A DNA stretch of 64,000 bases, from NCBI GenBank assembly GCA_963665085.2, contig CAXXXS010000002.1:186001-250000 (forward strand), read 5' to 3'. Of the stretch, positions 1-9,234 are shown in pieces. The position numbers were made by a program, and so were the translations under genes. Position 1 is the stretch's first letter. Each line of letters begins with the position of its first letter. The DNA comes from G963665085 sp963665085 (GTDB taxonomy: Bacteria; Bacteroidota; Bacteroidia; Bacteroidales; JAAAOM01). Under the pieces are notes generated by a model. It was not told where the DNA came from and ran no database searches. It saw nothing but the letters and a program-made list of their open reading frames with translations.

Positions 1-1563
1 ATAGTCCGTACCTTCTGTTTTTTCAATTTCTTCAGGAGGAATAGGCCAAACATGATGGTATTCCGGATTGTAATCCCGGGCTTCCCAAACTACTGTTTCT
101 TCTGAGCTTATTAAGTTCATAGAGGCATCATAGTTATACCTCATTCCAGAAAGAGGCTGCGCATAATTTGCTTCAGCATCCTCCCAACGTACCAAATCAA
201 AATGTCGATCGGCAAATTCTCCAGCTAGCTCACAACGTCTTTCGTGCTTTAAATCTTCAAGCGTACAGTCAGATTTCGCAGCTAATCCAGCTCTATCGCG
301 AATCATATTAATTTCTTCATCTCCTGATCCTGCACCATTCAACATGATTTTCGCTTCAGCTTTCATTAATATTATATCTGCATAACGAATAAGAGGTACC
401 CATAAATCTGTAGTTACGTAATCACCACTTGTATTTATTGTATTACCTATTGGCTCGTCGTATTGATACGGTTCAAGATATTTGCTGAACATAAATCCTG
501 TCAGATTATTTGAGGTCTGATACCATACAAAGTCGTCTCCAAAGAAATTTTCTATTGTATCACCATCCGTTATCAAAGTAGCTTTTCTTCGATAATCACC
601 ATCTTCAAATTCATCATCAAGATCTTTTGTTGGCTGGAAATATCCCCAACCATTGTAATATCCCCAACCTTTATTTTCAAGCATTACACCAGGGAGCATA
701 CTTCCTCTATTTTCATTAGATACAACCGACCAAAGGTATTCGCTGGACAGATTGTTTTCAATTTTAAATACACTATGGAAATCTTCCGAAGGAGTATCTG
801 TATCTATAAGAGCTCTCCCTGAAGAAGAATTCGCAATTAAATCTGCATAGTCAATAACGCTCTGCCAATCTTCTGTATATAAAGATATTTTTGCCATCAC
901 AGCTAAAGCAGCATCTTTATGAGGCCTTCCCTTATCTTCGCTATCCATATCTTCAAGAGAAGGTAAAAGTTCGTATGCAAGCTGGAGTTTCTCCATTGCA
1001 TAATCATAGTTAACCTGTACGTTTTCTTCTCTAGCTTTCATATAATCTGTAGGATCTTCCTCACTTAAGATAGGAATCCCCATTTTACTATCACCATAGT
1101 GGTAGGATAACTCGAAATACATCCATCCAGACATAAAATAAGCTTGTCCCAAACAGAAATCGCGAACGTCTTCTGAAATCAGGCCTTCTTCATCCATTTC
1201 TTTTATGTTGCGGATCACATCATTACAAAGGCGAATTGTTTTCCAGTGCCTAGACCAAGAATCATTAAGATAACTTACATTCCCGTCTGAAGTAAAATTC
1301 TTAAGTGCACCAATGGAGCTTTTATTACGCCCGTCTATCATATCGTCAGATGCGTTGATAAGCCACATATATCCTCGCCCATACATTTCTTCCGCATCCA
1401 ATTCAGAATAAATAGAATTCGTACCTAAAATTGCAGCTGCATCATCAATCCAGAAATTTTCTGAGGATGGGGCTCCATACTGGGTGGTGTCTAAATAGTC
1501 TTCAGAACAAGAATAGAACTGAAAACTTAAGAATATAAACAATATATATATTATATTTTTCAT
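1..1563 (-). CDS. SusD/RagB-family outer-membrane lipoprotein (partial, C-terminus beyond window)
   Basis: The minus-strand frame is open from an ATG at 1563 to base 1, giving about 521 residues with no stop, so the C-terminus lies outside. The N-terminus is a lipoprotein signal: a hydrophobic stretch ending FQFYSC, with Cys19 as the likely lipidated residue, followed by SEDYLD, typical of SusD. Aromatic- and acid-rich helical repeats, and a late segment with IRYADIILMKAEA and RRCELAGEFADRHFDLVRW, are the hallmark of RagB/SusD. Family knowledge: SusD lids the SusC channel and captures a glycan or other large nutrient at the cell surface. It starts 21 bases after the SusC stop, so the two form one transcription unit. 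No glycoside hydrolase is visible, so the substrate is unknown. Confidence 0.93.
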   Translation of the reverse strand, partial: MKNIIYILFIFLSFQFYSCSEDYLDTTQYGAPSSENFWIDDAAAILGTNSIYSELDAEEMYGRGYMWLINASDDMIDGRNKSSIGALKNFTSDGNVSYLNDSWSRHWKTIRLCNDVIRNIKEMDEEGLISEDVRDFCLGQAYFMSGWMYFELSYHYGDSKMGIPILSEEDPTDYMKAREENVQVNYDYAMEKLQLAYELLPSLEDMDSEDKGRPHKDAALAVMAKISLYTEDWQSVIDYADLIANSSSGRALIDTDTPSEDFHSVFKIENNLSSEYLWSVVSNENRGSMLPGVMLENKGWGYYNGWGYFQPTKDLDDEFEDGDYRRKATLITDGDTIENFFGDDFVWYQTSNNLTGFMFSKYLEPYQYDEPIGNTINTSGDYVTTDLWVPLIRYADIILMKAEAKIMLNGAGSGDEEINMIRDRAGLAAKSDCTLEDLKHERRCELAGEFADRHFDLVRWEDAEANYAQPLSGMRYNYDASMNLISSEETVVWEARDYNPEYHHVWPIPPEEIEKTEGTDY

Positions 1564-1583
1564 TGAATCAAAAATTTAAAAAA

Positions 1584-4500
1584 TTAAAAACTTAGACTTG
1601 CACCAAACATTACTGTTCTTGATTGTGGATATTTTAACATATCTAATCCATATTCACCTACTTCAGGATCAAAGCCTGAATAATTTGTAAAAGTCAACAA
1701 ATTTTGTCCGGTGCAATACAAACGCAATTTAGAAATACCAACTCGAGTCAATATGTTTGAAGGAAGAGTATACCCGATAGTCATAGTCTTCAAACGCAAA
1801 TATGAACCATCTTCCAGGTACCAATCAGAAGCAGTTGTATAGTTTCCATTTGAATCAACAAACTTTGCATAAGGAATATCTGCACCTGTATTACTTTCTG
1901 ACCAATAATCCTGTGCATCTGCCAACAGATTATATCCTTGTATTGGCTGAAGGGTTGAATATTTCCATCCTGCGAATACCTCTACATTTTGCACTCCCTG
2001 GAACATCATGCTACAATCCCAGTTCTTATATCCTAGATTAATATTGATAGAATACGTAAAATCAGGATAGTAATCGCCACAAAATTGTTTATCGTCACTA
2101 TCAATATCTCCGTCATCATCATAATCAATAAATTTAATATCCCCGGCAACAGCATTTGGTTGGATCATTACCCCATCTTTTGTATATGCCTGTGCTTCTT
2201 CATCAGACTGAAAAATGCCATCTGACTTAACAAGATAAAAAGAGTACAATGGATGACCTTCTTCATGTCTCAGTGGATAGAGGATACTTCTTACATTACT
2301 ACCATCACTTTCATAAGTTGATTCATCCGAATATTTAATCAACTTATTTTTGTTATGTGCAACATTAACTGCCACTCCGTAGTTAAAATCGCCGATTTGC
2401 TCTCTCCAACCAATCAGGAATTCAATACCCTCATTATGTACTTCTCCAACATTCATCCATACCGGTTCGGAAATTCCAGAATAATCAGGTAACTCAACAT
2501 CGTTTAGCATGTCTGAAACATCTTTATTATAATAATCAGCTGAAAGGCTAAGTCTTGAGTTCATTAAATAAGCATCAAAACCAACGTCGGTAGTTGTTGT
2601 TGTTTCCCATTTCAGGTTTTCATTACTGATATCATTCATGTAATAAGCGCTGTAATAGACAGGATCTTCTCCCAGCAGGATATTACTTGTTGATGAAAGA
2701 TTGGCAGAATATGCATAGTTACCAAGAGGAGCAATATTTCCCATTTGTCCCCAACTTGCCCTAATTTTTAAATCATCAATAAACTCAATCCCTGACATAA
2801 AACTTTCATCAGAAATTCTCCAGGCTGCAGACACGGAAGGAAATGTTCCCCAACGATTTTGCTCTGCTAATTTAGAAGTACCATCATGTCGTATTATCCC
2901 GGTGAGATAATATCTGTTGTTATATGAATAAGCCACACGACCAACAATAGATAATATAGAATTTTCCCATCGTGAAGATGATGGAGTGTCGGTATCATAA
3001 TCAGTTGCATTTTCGAATTCCTGTTGAGATTCCTCTTCAGAACTAAATTCACGAGCGGATATACTAAAACTATCGCCATCATTAAATTCTGAAGTATATC
3101 CTGCAAGTGCAGAAATAGCATGATTACCGAATGTATTCTCGTACGTTAACAGTTGTTCTGCAATTTTTGAACTACTTGTAGAAGCTCCCATTGTAAGGAT
3201 ATTACGGTCATAAACTTTTCCTACTTCCAATATCCTGTATTCGAACGCTCTACTATACGCATTTGAGAATTTATAAGTAAAGTTAGATCGAAACTTAAGT
3301 CCTTTCCAAATATCAAGTTCTGCATAACCATTAAGAATGGCATTGATATTTGGATTATCAACATTGGCGCGATCTAATGTTGCATATGGATTGCGTAAAT
3401 CACCAAAGTTACCAACATAGGCATATGCCTCTTCATTCGTTTCATCCACTACTCCACTATAATCACCATTATCCAGGAAAACACTTGCAGATGCAGGATA
3501 ATAAATTGATGAAATTAATATACCTGTATATCCACTGGTTGTATTTGCCCCTAAGCTTTGCGATGTTGACAAGGTAATATTTTCACCAACCGTAAGGCGA
3601 TCTTTTAACAGTTTATGATCTGATTTTATCCGAAGTCTACCCCCCTTACTGAAAGTGTTATGTAAGGTTCCATTTGTAACATTCCAGTTACCAAAAATAC
3701 TAAAGGTAGAACGGTCTGTCCCTCCGCTTATTGTTAAGTTATAATCTTCACTGGCTCCTGTTTGCATAACAGCATCTATCCAGTTGGTGCGTGTTGTCCT
3801 AAAATAATCCATACTCAGGTATTCTGGAACATCTTGTCCTGAATTTTCATAGACTTCTGTGTAATAATCACAGTATTCTTCTGCATTCATAGGCTGTAAT
3901 TTCTTCCACGGAGTACTCCAGCCGTATTTCACATCAAAGTCAACATTTAATTCTTTTTTTGCCTTTTTTGTAGTAACCAAAATTACTCCTCCTGATGCCC
4001 TGGTTCCATAAATAGCAGCTGATGCATCCTTCAAAATTGTTATTGACTCAACTTCACTTGGTGATACGCCACCTTCATTCACAATACCATCGACAATCCA
4101 AAGAGGTCCTTCAGAGTTTAATGTGCTCCTTCCCCGGATACGAACAGTTTGCCCTTCAGAAGGATCTCCACTATCATTCATAATGGTAACACCGGGAATC
4201 ATACCTTGCATCATTTCTGTTACAGATGAAACACCAGGACCAGTACTAAAATTGCTTACATCAACATTAACAATAGCTCCGGTAACATCCTTTTTCTTAG
4301 CTGTTCCGTATCCAACAACTACAACCTCATCAAGACCGGTAATAACTGATTCCAAAGGAAAATCCAGAACTGTCCTTCCTGCTACCTCAACCTGTGCAGT
4401 TTGATAACCGATATATGAAAAATTTAAGGTTGAATTTGGGAATACTTCAATGGAATAATTCCCATCTACATCCGTTACTGTTCCCTGCGTTGTTCCGGAT

Positions 4501-4913
4501 AGAGTTACAGTTGCTCCAATTAACGGCTCGCCAGTTTGCGAATCAGTAAGTTTTCCTTTAACAGTCTTCTTTTCTAATGATTTAACTGTTACAGTTTTAT
4601 CCCCTACTTTATAATCAAGGCCAGCATCTTTACTAATTTTTGTTAATACGGTACTTAAAGCTGAACTTGAATAATTATAAGTGAATTTCCTTTTATCACT
4701 CATAATTTCATCTGTATACCTAAAATTATATCCTGAAGCACTTTCTAATTCCTTGAAAATTTGTTCTAGTGTAGCATCTTCTACTTTTAATGAGACTTTC
4801 GGCTCATTTTCTGTTTGAGCAAAAAGTACGTTCAAACTGAAAATACACATTAACAGTAATATGTATCTCTTTGAACGAGAGAGAATGAATTTTAAATTTC
4901 GTTTATATTTCAT
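1584..4913 (-). CDS. SusC/RagA-family TonB-dependent receptor with N-terminal STN domain
   Basis: This 1109-residue outer-membrane receptor has a signal peptide ending near LNVLFAQ. An STN (secretin/TonB short) domain follows at about residues 40-110, then a carboxypeptidase-regulatory-like beta-sandwich at about 118-200, a TonB-box/linker reading DEVVVVGYGT, a plug domain to about 320 (IRGRSTLNSEGPLWIVDGI region), and a long beta-barrel ending in an aromatic residue (ASLSF). Family knowledge: the barrel imports oligomers in a TonB-dependent way, and STN domains relay substrate binding to a periplasmic FecR domain. The FecR and ECF sigma genes lie directly upstream on the same strand and SusD directly downstream, which fits a trans-envelope signalling uptake locus. 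The start has a clean signal peptide and no rival. Confidence 0.95.
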   Translation of the reverse strand: MKYKRNLKFILSRSKRYILLLMCIFSLNVLFAQTENEPKVSLKVEDATLEQIFKELESASGYNFRYTDEIMSDKRKFTYNYSSSALSTVLTKISKDAGLDYKVGDKTVTVKSLEKKTVKGKLTDSQTGEPLIGATVTLSGTTQGTVTDVDGNYSIEVFPNSTLNFSYIGYQTAQVEVAGRTVLDFPLESVITGLDEVVVVGYGTAKKKDVTGAIVNVDVSNFSTGPGVSSVTEMMQGMIPGVTIMNDSGDPSEGQTVRIRGRSTLNSEGPLWIVDGIVNEGGVSPSEVESITILKDASAAIYGTRASGGVILVTTKKAKKELNVDFDVKYGWSTPWKKLQPMNAEEYCDYYTEVYENSGQDVPEYLSMDYFRTTRTNWIDAVMQTGASEDYNLTISGGTDRSTFSIFGNWNVTNGTLHNTFSKGGRLRIKSDHKLLKDRLTVGENITLSTSQSLGANTTSGYTGILISSIYYPASASVFLDNGDYSGVVDETNEEAYAYVGNFGDLRNPYATLDRANVDNPNINAILNGYAELDIWKGLKFRSNFTYKFSNAYSRAFEYRILEVGKVYDRNILTMGASTSSSKIAEQLLTYENTFGNHAISALAGYTSEFNDGDSFSISAREFSSEEESQQEFENATDYDTDTPSSSRWENSILSIVGRVAYSYNNRYYLTGIIRHDGTSKLAEQNRWGTFPSVSAAWRISDESFMSGIEFIDDLKIRASWGQMGNIAPLGNYAYSANLSSTSNILLGEDPVYYSAYYMNDISNENLKWETTTTTDVGFDAYLMNSRLSLSADYYNKDVSDMLNDVELPDYSGISEPVWMNVGEVHNEGIEFLIGWREQIGDFNYGVAVNVAHNKNKLIKYSDESTYESDGSNVRSILYPLRHEEGHPLYSFYLVKSDGIFQSDEEAQAYTKDGVMIQPNAVAGDIKFIDYDDDGDIDSDDKQFCGDYYPDFTYSININLGYKNWDCSMMFQGVQNVEVFAGWKYSTLQPIQGYNLLADAQDYWSESNTGADIPYAKFVDSNGNYTTASDWYLEDGSYLRLKTMTIGYTLPSNILTRVGISKLRLYCTGQNLLTFTNYSGFDPEVGEYGLDMLKYPQSRTVMFGASLSF

Positions 4914-5052
4914 AGATTTGTTATTATTAAAATTTTATCGTTTTAATTGAGAAATTTCAAGCCGGGATTGTTGTACGCAATTCCGGTTTTTTGTTGGTTT
5001 TTCATTAAGAGGTTTTTATCATAGGCAATTTTAATTTTCAGGTTAAACATTA

Positions 5053-6054
5053 TTAATTGGATTTAATTTTAACAGCGCTATCATTTAAAAATTCATAGTT
5101 AAATTCAAACATAAATTCAAGGTCTTCCATCACAGTTTTGAAGTCTTCATTCATATATTTCCCTCTTATATTGCGATGTAACAACTCTTTTGAATCACAT
5201 TGTATTTGTATGTTATACCAGTTTTCAAGTTGATGAATCGCATCACCAAAGCTGATTTCATTGAATTGTAGAATTCCGTTTCGCCAATCTGTGAATAAAC
5301 TTGTATTAACTTCAGCCTTTCTGTATTTACCATTCTGAATGTTAAATCGAAATTGCTCTCCGGGATTCAGATAAATCCCTTTGCTATTTTTTATTCCATT
5401 TATTTTTACTTTTCCCGTCTCAAGGGTTACAGTAACAAAATCTTGTTGGGTTGAAACGTTAAATGTTGTTCCTAAAACTGTTGTTGAGATTTCTCCTGTT
5501 TGAACGACAAACGGATGTTTTTCATCATGTACTACTTCAAAAAAAGCTTCTCCAGACAATTCTACTTTCCGCTCTTTTTTTGAAAATTTTTCCGGATACG
5601 AAATTTTAGACTTTGAATTTAGATAAACCCAGGAGCCATCCGGTAACTCGAGTTTAGTTCTTTCTCCTTTTCCTGACACATAAGTTATAATTTTATCTTG
5701 TGACTGCTCAAGATCTCCCTTGATATAATTAAATGATATTATACCAAAACTTATTATAATTACGATAGATGCAGCTAATTGAACAAACTTTTTTGTCAAC
5801 CAAAATTCATTCGTTCTTATTCCAACAGTTCCATTTTCTGATTGGGCAATTTTTGTTCTTAATAGCTTTAATCCCCTGGAATAATTGAAAATTTTACTGG
5901 AAAAATCTTTTTTATTTTCCCATTTAGACATATACCAGTAGAAAAACTTTTTATAATCATTATTATGTAATAAATAATTATGCAATTTTTTTTCATCTGT
6001 AGTATATTGTTTTGACAATATCTTATTTGCTAATTCAAAAAAATCGTTATTCAC
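5053..6054 (-). CDS. FecR-family anti-sigma factor
   Basis: The protein has 333 residues. The first 90 are cytoplasmic and helical, one membrane segment lies at about 91-110 (VQLAASIVIIISFGIISFNY), and a periplasmic FecR domain begins near residue 125 (RTKLELPDGSWVYLNSKSKI, then LSGEAFFEVVHDEKHPF and TVLGTTFNV). The C-terminal part resembles the STN-interacting DUF4974 region (ISFGDAIHQLENWYNI). Family knowledge: FecR proteins hold an ECF sigma factor inactive until the outer-membrane receptor signals through its STN domain. It sits between the sigma gene (149 bases upstream) and the SusC gene (139 bases downstream). Confidence 0.93.
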   Translation of the reverse strand: MNNDFFELANKILSKQYTTDEKKLHNYLLHNNDYKKFFYWYMSKWENKKDFSSKIFNYSRGLKLLRTKIAQSENGTVGIRTNEFWLTKKFVQLAASIVIIISFGIISFNYIKGDLEQSQDKIITYVSGKGERTKLELPDGSWVYLNSKSKISYPEKFSKKERKVELSGEAFFEVVHDEKHPFVVQTGEISTTVLGTTFNVSTQQDFVTVTLETGKVKINGIKNSKGIYLNPGEQFRFNIQNGKYRKAEVNTSLFTDWRNGILQFNEISFGDAIHQLENWYNIQIQCDSKELLHRNIRGKYMNEDFKTVMEDLEFMFEFNYEFLNDSAVKIKSN

Positions 6055-6202
6055 TTTCTTATTTGTTTACATCAATAAGACAAGGGATTTGAATTTTATC
6101 TACCATTGAAGTGCTTTAAAAAAACATTAAGAAAACATGAATAATGTATTAAAAAAAGAGGGCTTGGTTAGACTTGCAATTAACAAAAAGGCATCATTTT
6201 AT

Positions 6203-6787
6203 TTAGAATAACGAAAATAAAAAAGTCACAAAAAGAAGTGCTTTTAATCTGGGCTTATATTTTTCAATATACTTTGATGCCTCTATCATTTGTTTCTGTA
6301 CTGTATTTACGGAAATCGATAATGTTTCTGCTATTTCCCTGTATTTTAAACCTTCCAATCGATGTAGTTTAAAAATGAGCCTCCTTTGAGGAGGCAACTC
6401 TTCCAGAATATTTTGGATTTCATTCTCCAGTTCTTCATATTCAATTCCTGTATTAGCATCTATACACTCCGGAATTTCGACAATTGATTTTGAGATATCT
6501 ACTTCTTCGAAATTTATTTGATATTTATTATAATAATTTATTGATTGATTTCTTGCTGCCAAAAACAGGTAAGCTTTTAAATTACTTTTTATATCCAAAC
6601 TATCTCTTTTTATCCAGATATTAAAAAATACATCCGATACAATTTCTTCTGCTAGTTCTACTCTTTTAACAATAGTAAAAGCAAAATCACATAAGGAGTA
6701 ATAATACTTCTTATAAAGTGATTCCAATGCTTTCTGGTCGTGTTGTTTAATAAGTTTGATAAGTATTTCGTCTGCATTATTTTTCAT
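6203..6787 (-). CDS. RNA polymerase ECF-type sigma factor (Bacteroidota group)
   Basis: The protein has 194 residues. Sigma region 2 spans about residues 20-85 (LYKKYYYSLCDFAF, then EEIVSDVFFNIW) and region 4 about 131-175 (LPPQRRLIFKLHRLEGLKYR followed by the helix-turn-helix EIAETLSISVNTVQKQM). A short hydrophobic tail (ALLFVTFLFSLF) ends the protein, as in many Bacteroidota ECF factors paired with FecR. It heads the sigma-FecR-SusC-SusD series on the minus strand. By inference it drives the downstream susCD pair when released by the FecR protein. Confidence 0.94.
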   Translation of the reverse strand: MKNNADEILIKLIKQHDQKALESLYKKYYYSLCDFAFTIVKRVELAEEIVSDVFFNIWIKRDSLDIKSNLKAYLFLAARNQSINYYNKYQINFEEVDISKSIVEIPECIDANTGIEYEELENEIQNILEELPPQRRLIFKLHRLEGLKYREIAETLSISVNTVQKQMIEASKYIEKYKPRLKALLFVTFLFSLF

Positions 6788-7090
6788 TCATCAAACCATT
6801 TATGCTGCCAAATATAGAGTTAGATTCTAAAATAAATGTTAAGTAAATATAAAACTGTAAATTCACACCTTATGGAACATTTGAATATGCTAAGACGAAC
6901 CATTTTATCTGTATCATTTTTGTTTTATAACTTTCCTAAAAATAATCTTAAAAGTTATCAAAATAGTTACATCCAATTCTATACATTTGGTTGAAATTAT
7001 AAATTAAAAAAAGTATAGTAGGTGTTTATAAACAATGTCCTGTACTACCAACTGGTTTATTTATAAAAATAAATTTTAGTTGCTATTTAA
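6788..7090. other. Divergent intergenic region between ECF sigma gene and the five-gene operon
   Basis: These 303 bases of AT-rich DNA separate two divergently transcribed units and must hold both promoters. I see no ORF and no strong hairpin. No complete TTG plus TAnnTTTG pair was clear enough to place a promoter. Confidence 0.5.
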
Positions 7091-8161
7091 ATGAATACAA
7101 TGAATATTCTCGACGGTGTAAAAACAGCCGAAATAAAGATAACAAAGGAGGTAAATAATTTAAGTGAAATAGTTAAAGACCAAAGCCTTTCAATTGTTGA
7201 TCGTATTGAAGCGTTTGAAGATATTGTTTCCCTCGAAATTGGCGATACTTCCTTAAACAGAGCAAAAAATCTGGAAAGGGAAATGGATATCAGACAACTA
7301 TACATTAAATACGAAGGAGAAAATCCAACAGGCACACAAAAAGACAGGATTGCATTTGCCCAAGTACATGATGCATTTAGGAGGAACTACGATGTTATTT
7401 CTTTGGCAACATGCGGAAACTATGGCGTAGCAGTAGCTTTTGCCGCCTACCTGGCTGGTATCCATTGTAAAATATTTATCCCCGAAACGTACCATACTGA
7501 ACGAATAAAAGAGATGGAGGTATTCGAAGCTGAAATTATAAGGCTTCCAGGAACTTATGAAGATACCGTTTCCGAATCCAGCAGACTTGCCCAACAAAAT
7601 GAATGGTACGATGCCAACCCTGGCGGTGCAAATACTCCTTTACAAATATCTGCTTATGCAGAAATTGCTAATGAAATTTATGATCAGTTAAGAGACGCTC
7701 CCAAATATCTTGCTGCCCCGGTTTCTAACGGCACTTTACTAGCAGGGATTTATCGTGGATTTGTCAGTTTGTATAAAAGAGGGAAAACATCCAGGATACC
7801 AATTTTCATTGCCGGATCAGCTGCTCATAAAAATCCAATTATTACTTCTTTTAAAGCAGGATTGGATACCTGTAAGGATATCGATCCAAAACTGATAAAG
7901 GAAACTTTAATTAATGAACCACTCATCAACTGGCATAGTTTTGATGGTGATGAAGCGCTCTATGCCTTAAGGCAATCCGGAGGAGAAGCCCATCATATCA
8001 GTGACAAAAAAATGAAAGACATGAGCATTTTTTTGCACAAAAAAGAAGGTTACAGGATTTTACCTGCTTCTACATCCGGACTAATTGCCTTGCTCGAAAG
8101 ACATAAAGATAAAGATCTAATTAATGATAGGTTTGTTGCAATCTTAACAGGAAAATATTAA
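7091..8161 (+). CDS. Threonine synthase-like PLP-dependent (fold type II) enzyme
   Basis: The protein has 356 residues. The PLP lysine is very likely Lys84 in NPTGTQKDRIAF, the fold-II signature also seen in threonine synthase, and the substrate/phosphate loop is ATCGNYGVAVAFAAYLAG. Later segments (APVSNGTLLAGIYRGF and ILPASTSGLIALL) fit the glycine-rich phosphate-binding and closing regions. Threonine synthases are usually longer and carry an N-terminal extension, so a true threonine synthase role is doubtful. By inference it performs a beta- or gamma-elimination, replacement or racemisation on an amino acid. It opens a co-directional operon, with a gap of 5 bases to the next gene. A second ATG three codons in (7100) is an alternative start. 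Confidence 0.85.
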   Translation: MNTMNILDGVKTAEIKITKEVNNLSEIVKDQSLSIVDRIEAFEDIVSLEIGDTSLNRAKNLEREMDIRQLYIKYEGENPTGTQKDRIAFAQVHDAFRRNYDVISLATCGNYGVAVAFAAYLAGIHCKIFIPETYHTERIKEMEVFEAEIIRLPGTYEDTVSESSRLAQQNEWYDANPGGANTPLQISAYAEIANEIYDQLRDAPKYLAAPVSNGTLLAGIYRGFVSLYKRGKTSRIPIFIAGSAAHKNPIITSFKAGLDTCKDIDPKLIKETLINEPLINWHSFDGDEALYALRQSGGEAHHISDKKMKDMSIFLHKKEGYRILPASTSGLIALLERHKDKDLINDRFVAILTGKY

Positions 8162-8166
8162 TAATT

Positions 8167-9234
8167 ATGAAAAATACAATCGACGGAAAAGCTTTAGTTT
8201 ATGCAGACGGAGCTTTTAATACTCCTAATGGTAAAACTGCTCATGGCTTGGTACGTTTCACAGAAAGATATGAAATTGTAGGTGTAATCGATAAAAAATA
8301 CGCAGGAAAAGATGCCGGGATAATACTCGATGGAAAAAAATCGGGTATACCAATTTTCGAAAACTTTGAAGAAGCCATGACTATGTTAGGGGAAGAAAAT
8401 AAACCTAAAACATTGGTTATAGGCCTTGCCCCTGATGGTGGCAGGCTTCCGGAAGAGGCAAAAACAGTAATTGAGCAATCAATAAACGCCGGATTAAATG
8501 TAGATAGTGGCTTACACGATTTTCTTTATAAAAATGAAAAACTAATGTCGCTGGCAGCAAAAAACAAATGCAGGATCCGAGATATTAGAAGGACACCCGA
8601 CCGTGATTATTTACATTTCTTTAGTGGTAAAATTGAAGAAGTAGATTGCCTTAAAATTGCTGTGCTTGGTACAGACTCTGCCATAGGGAAAAGAACAACA
8701 GCCTGGATTATTGTTCATGCTTTTCGTAATGCAGGTTTAAAAGCTGAGATGGTTGGAACCGGACAAACAGCCTGGATGCAGGGAGCTAAATATTCCATGA
8801 TTATGGATAGTTGCATAAATGATTTTGTTTCCGGAGAAATTGAACATGCTGTTCATGAAGCATGGAAAAACGAATCCCCTGATATCATCGTTATTGAAGG
8901 ACAAGGCAGTTTAATGAATCCTGCTTACCCCGGTGGATTTGAAATTCTTGCAGCTGGAAGGCCCAATTATGTTATCTTACAACATGCGCCTAAAAGAGTT
9001 GAATATGATGGCTTCCCAGGATACAAATTACATCCTTTAAAAGAGCAAATTGCCGCTATTGAAACCATTTCCGGCAAAAAAGTAATTGCCATTACTGTAA
9101 ACCATGAAGAGATGGAAAAAGATGAGATAATCCCGGCATGTCAGAAAATCACAGAAGAAACGGGCTTACTGGCAGTAGATGTTTTGGAAAATGGAGCAGA
9201 TGAATTGATAAAACTGATTAAAACTTATAGATAG
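8167..9234 (+). CDS. DUF1611 family P-loop protein (DgcN-like)
   Basis: The protein has 355 residues. An N-terminal Rossmann-like domain (VGVIDKKYAG, LVIGLAPDGGRLP) precedes a P-loop domain with Walker A GTDSAIGKRTTA at residues 168-179 and IVIEGQGSLMNPAYPGG near 250, the usual DUF1611 layout. Established knowledge: DUF1611 includes DgcN, a D-glutamate N-acetyltransferase that works with DgcA, an enolase-superfamily N-acetyl-glutamate racemase related to dipeptide epimerases. A dipeptide-epimerase-like gene does lie three genes downstream, so a similar pairing is plausible here, but the other three operon members are not part of the known two-gene route. Its TAG stop shares one base with the next gene's GTG start. 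Confidence 0.85.
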   Translation: MKNTIDGKALVYADGAFNTPNGKTAHGLVRFTERYEIVGVIDKKYAGKDAGIILDGKKSGIPIFENFEEAMTMLGEENKPKTLVIGLAPDGGRLPEEAKTVIEQSINAGLNVDSGLHDFLYKNEKLMSLAAKNKCRIRDIRRTPDRDYLHFFSGKIEEVDCLKIAVLGTDSAIGKRTTAWIIVHAFRNAGLKAEMVGTGQTAWMQGAKYSMIMDSCINDFVSGEIEHAVHEAWKNESPDIIVIEGQGSLMNPAYPGGFEILAAGRPNYVILQHAPKRVEYDGFPGYKLHPLKEQIAAIETISGKKVIAITVNHEEMEKDEIIPACQKITEETGLLAVDVLENGADELIKLIKTYR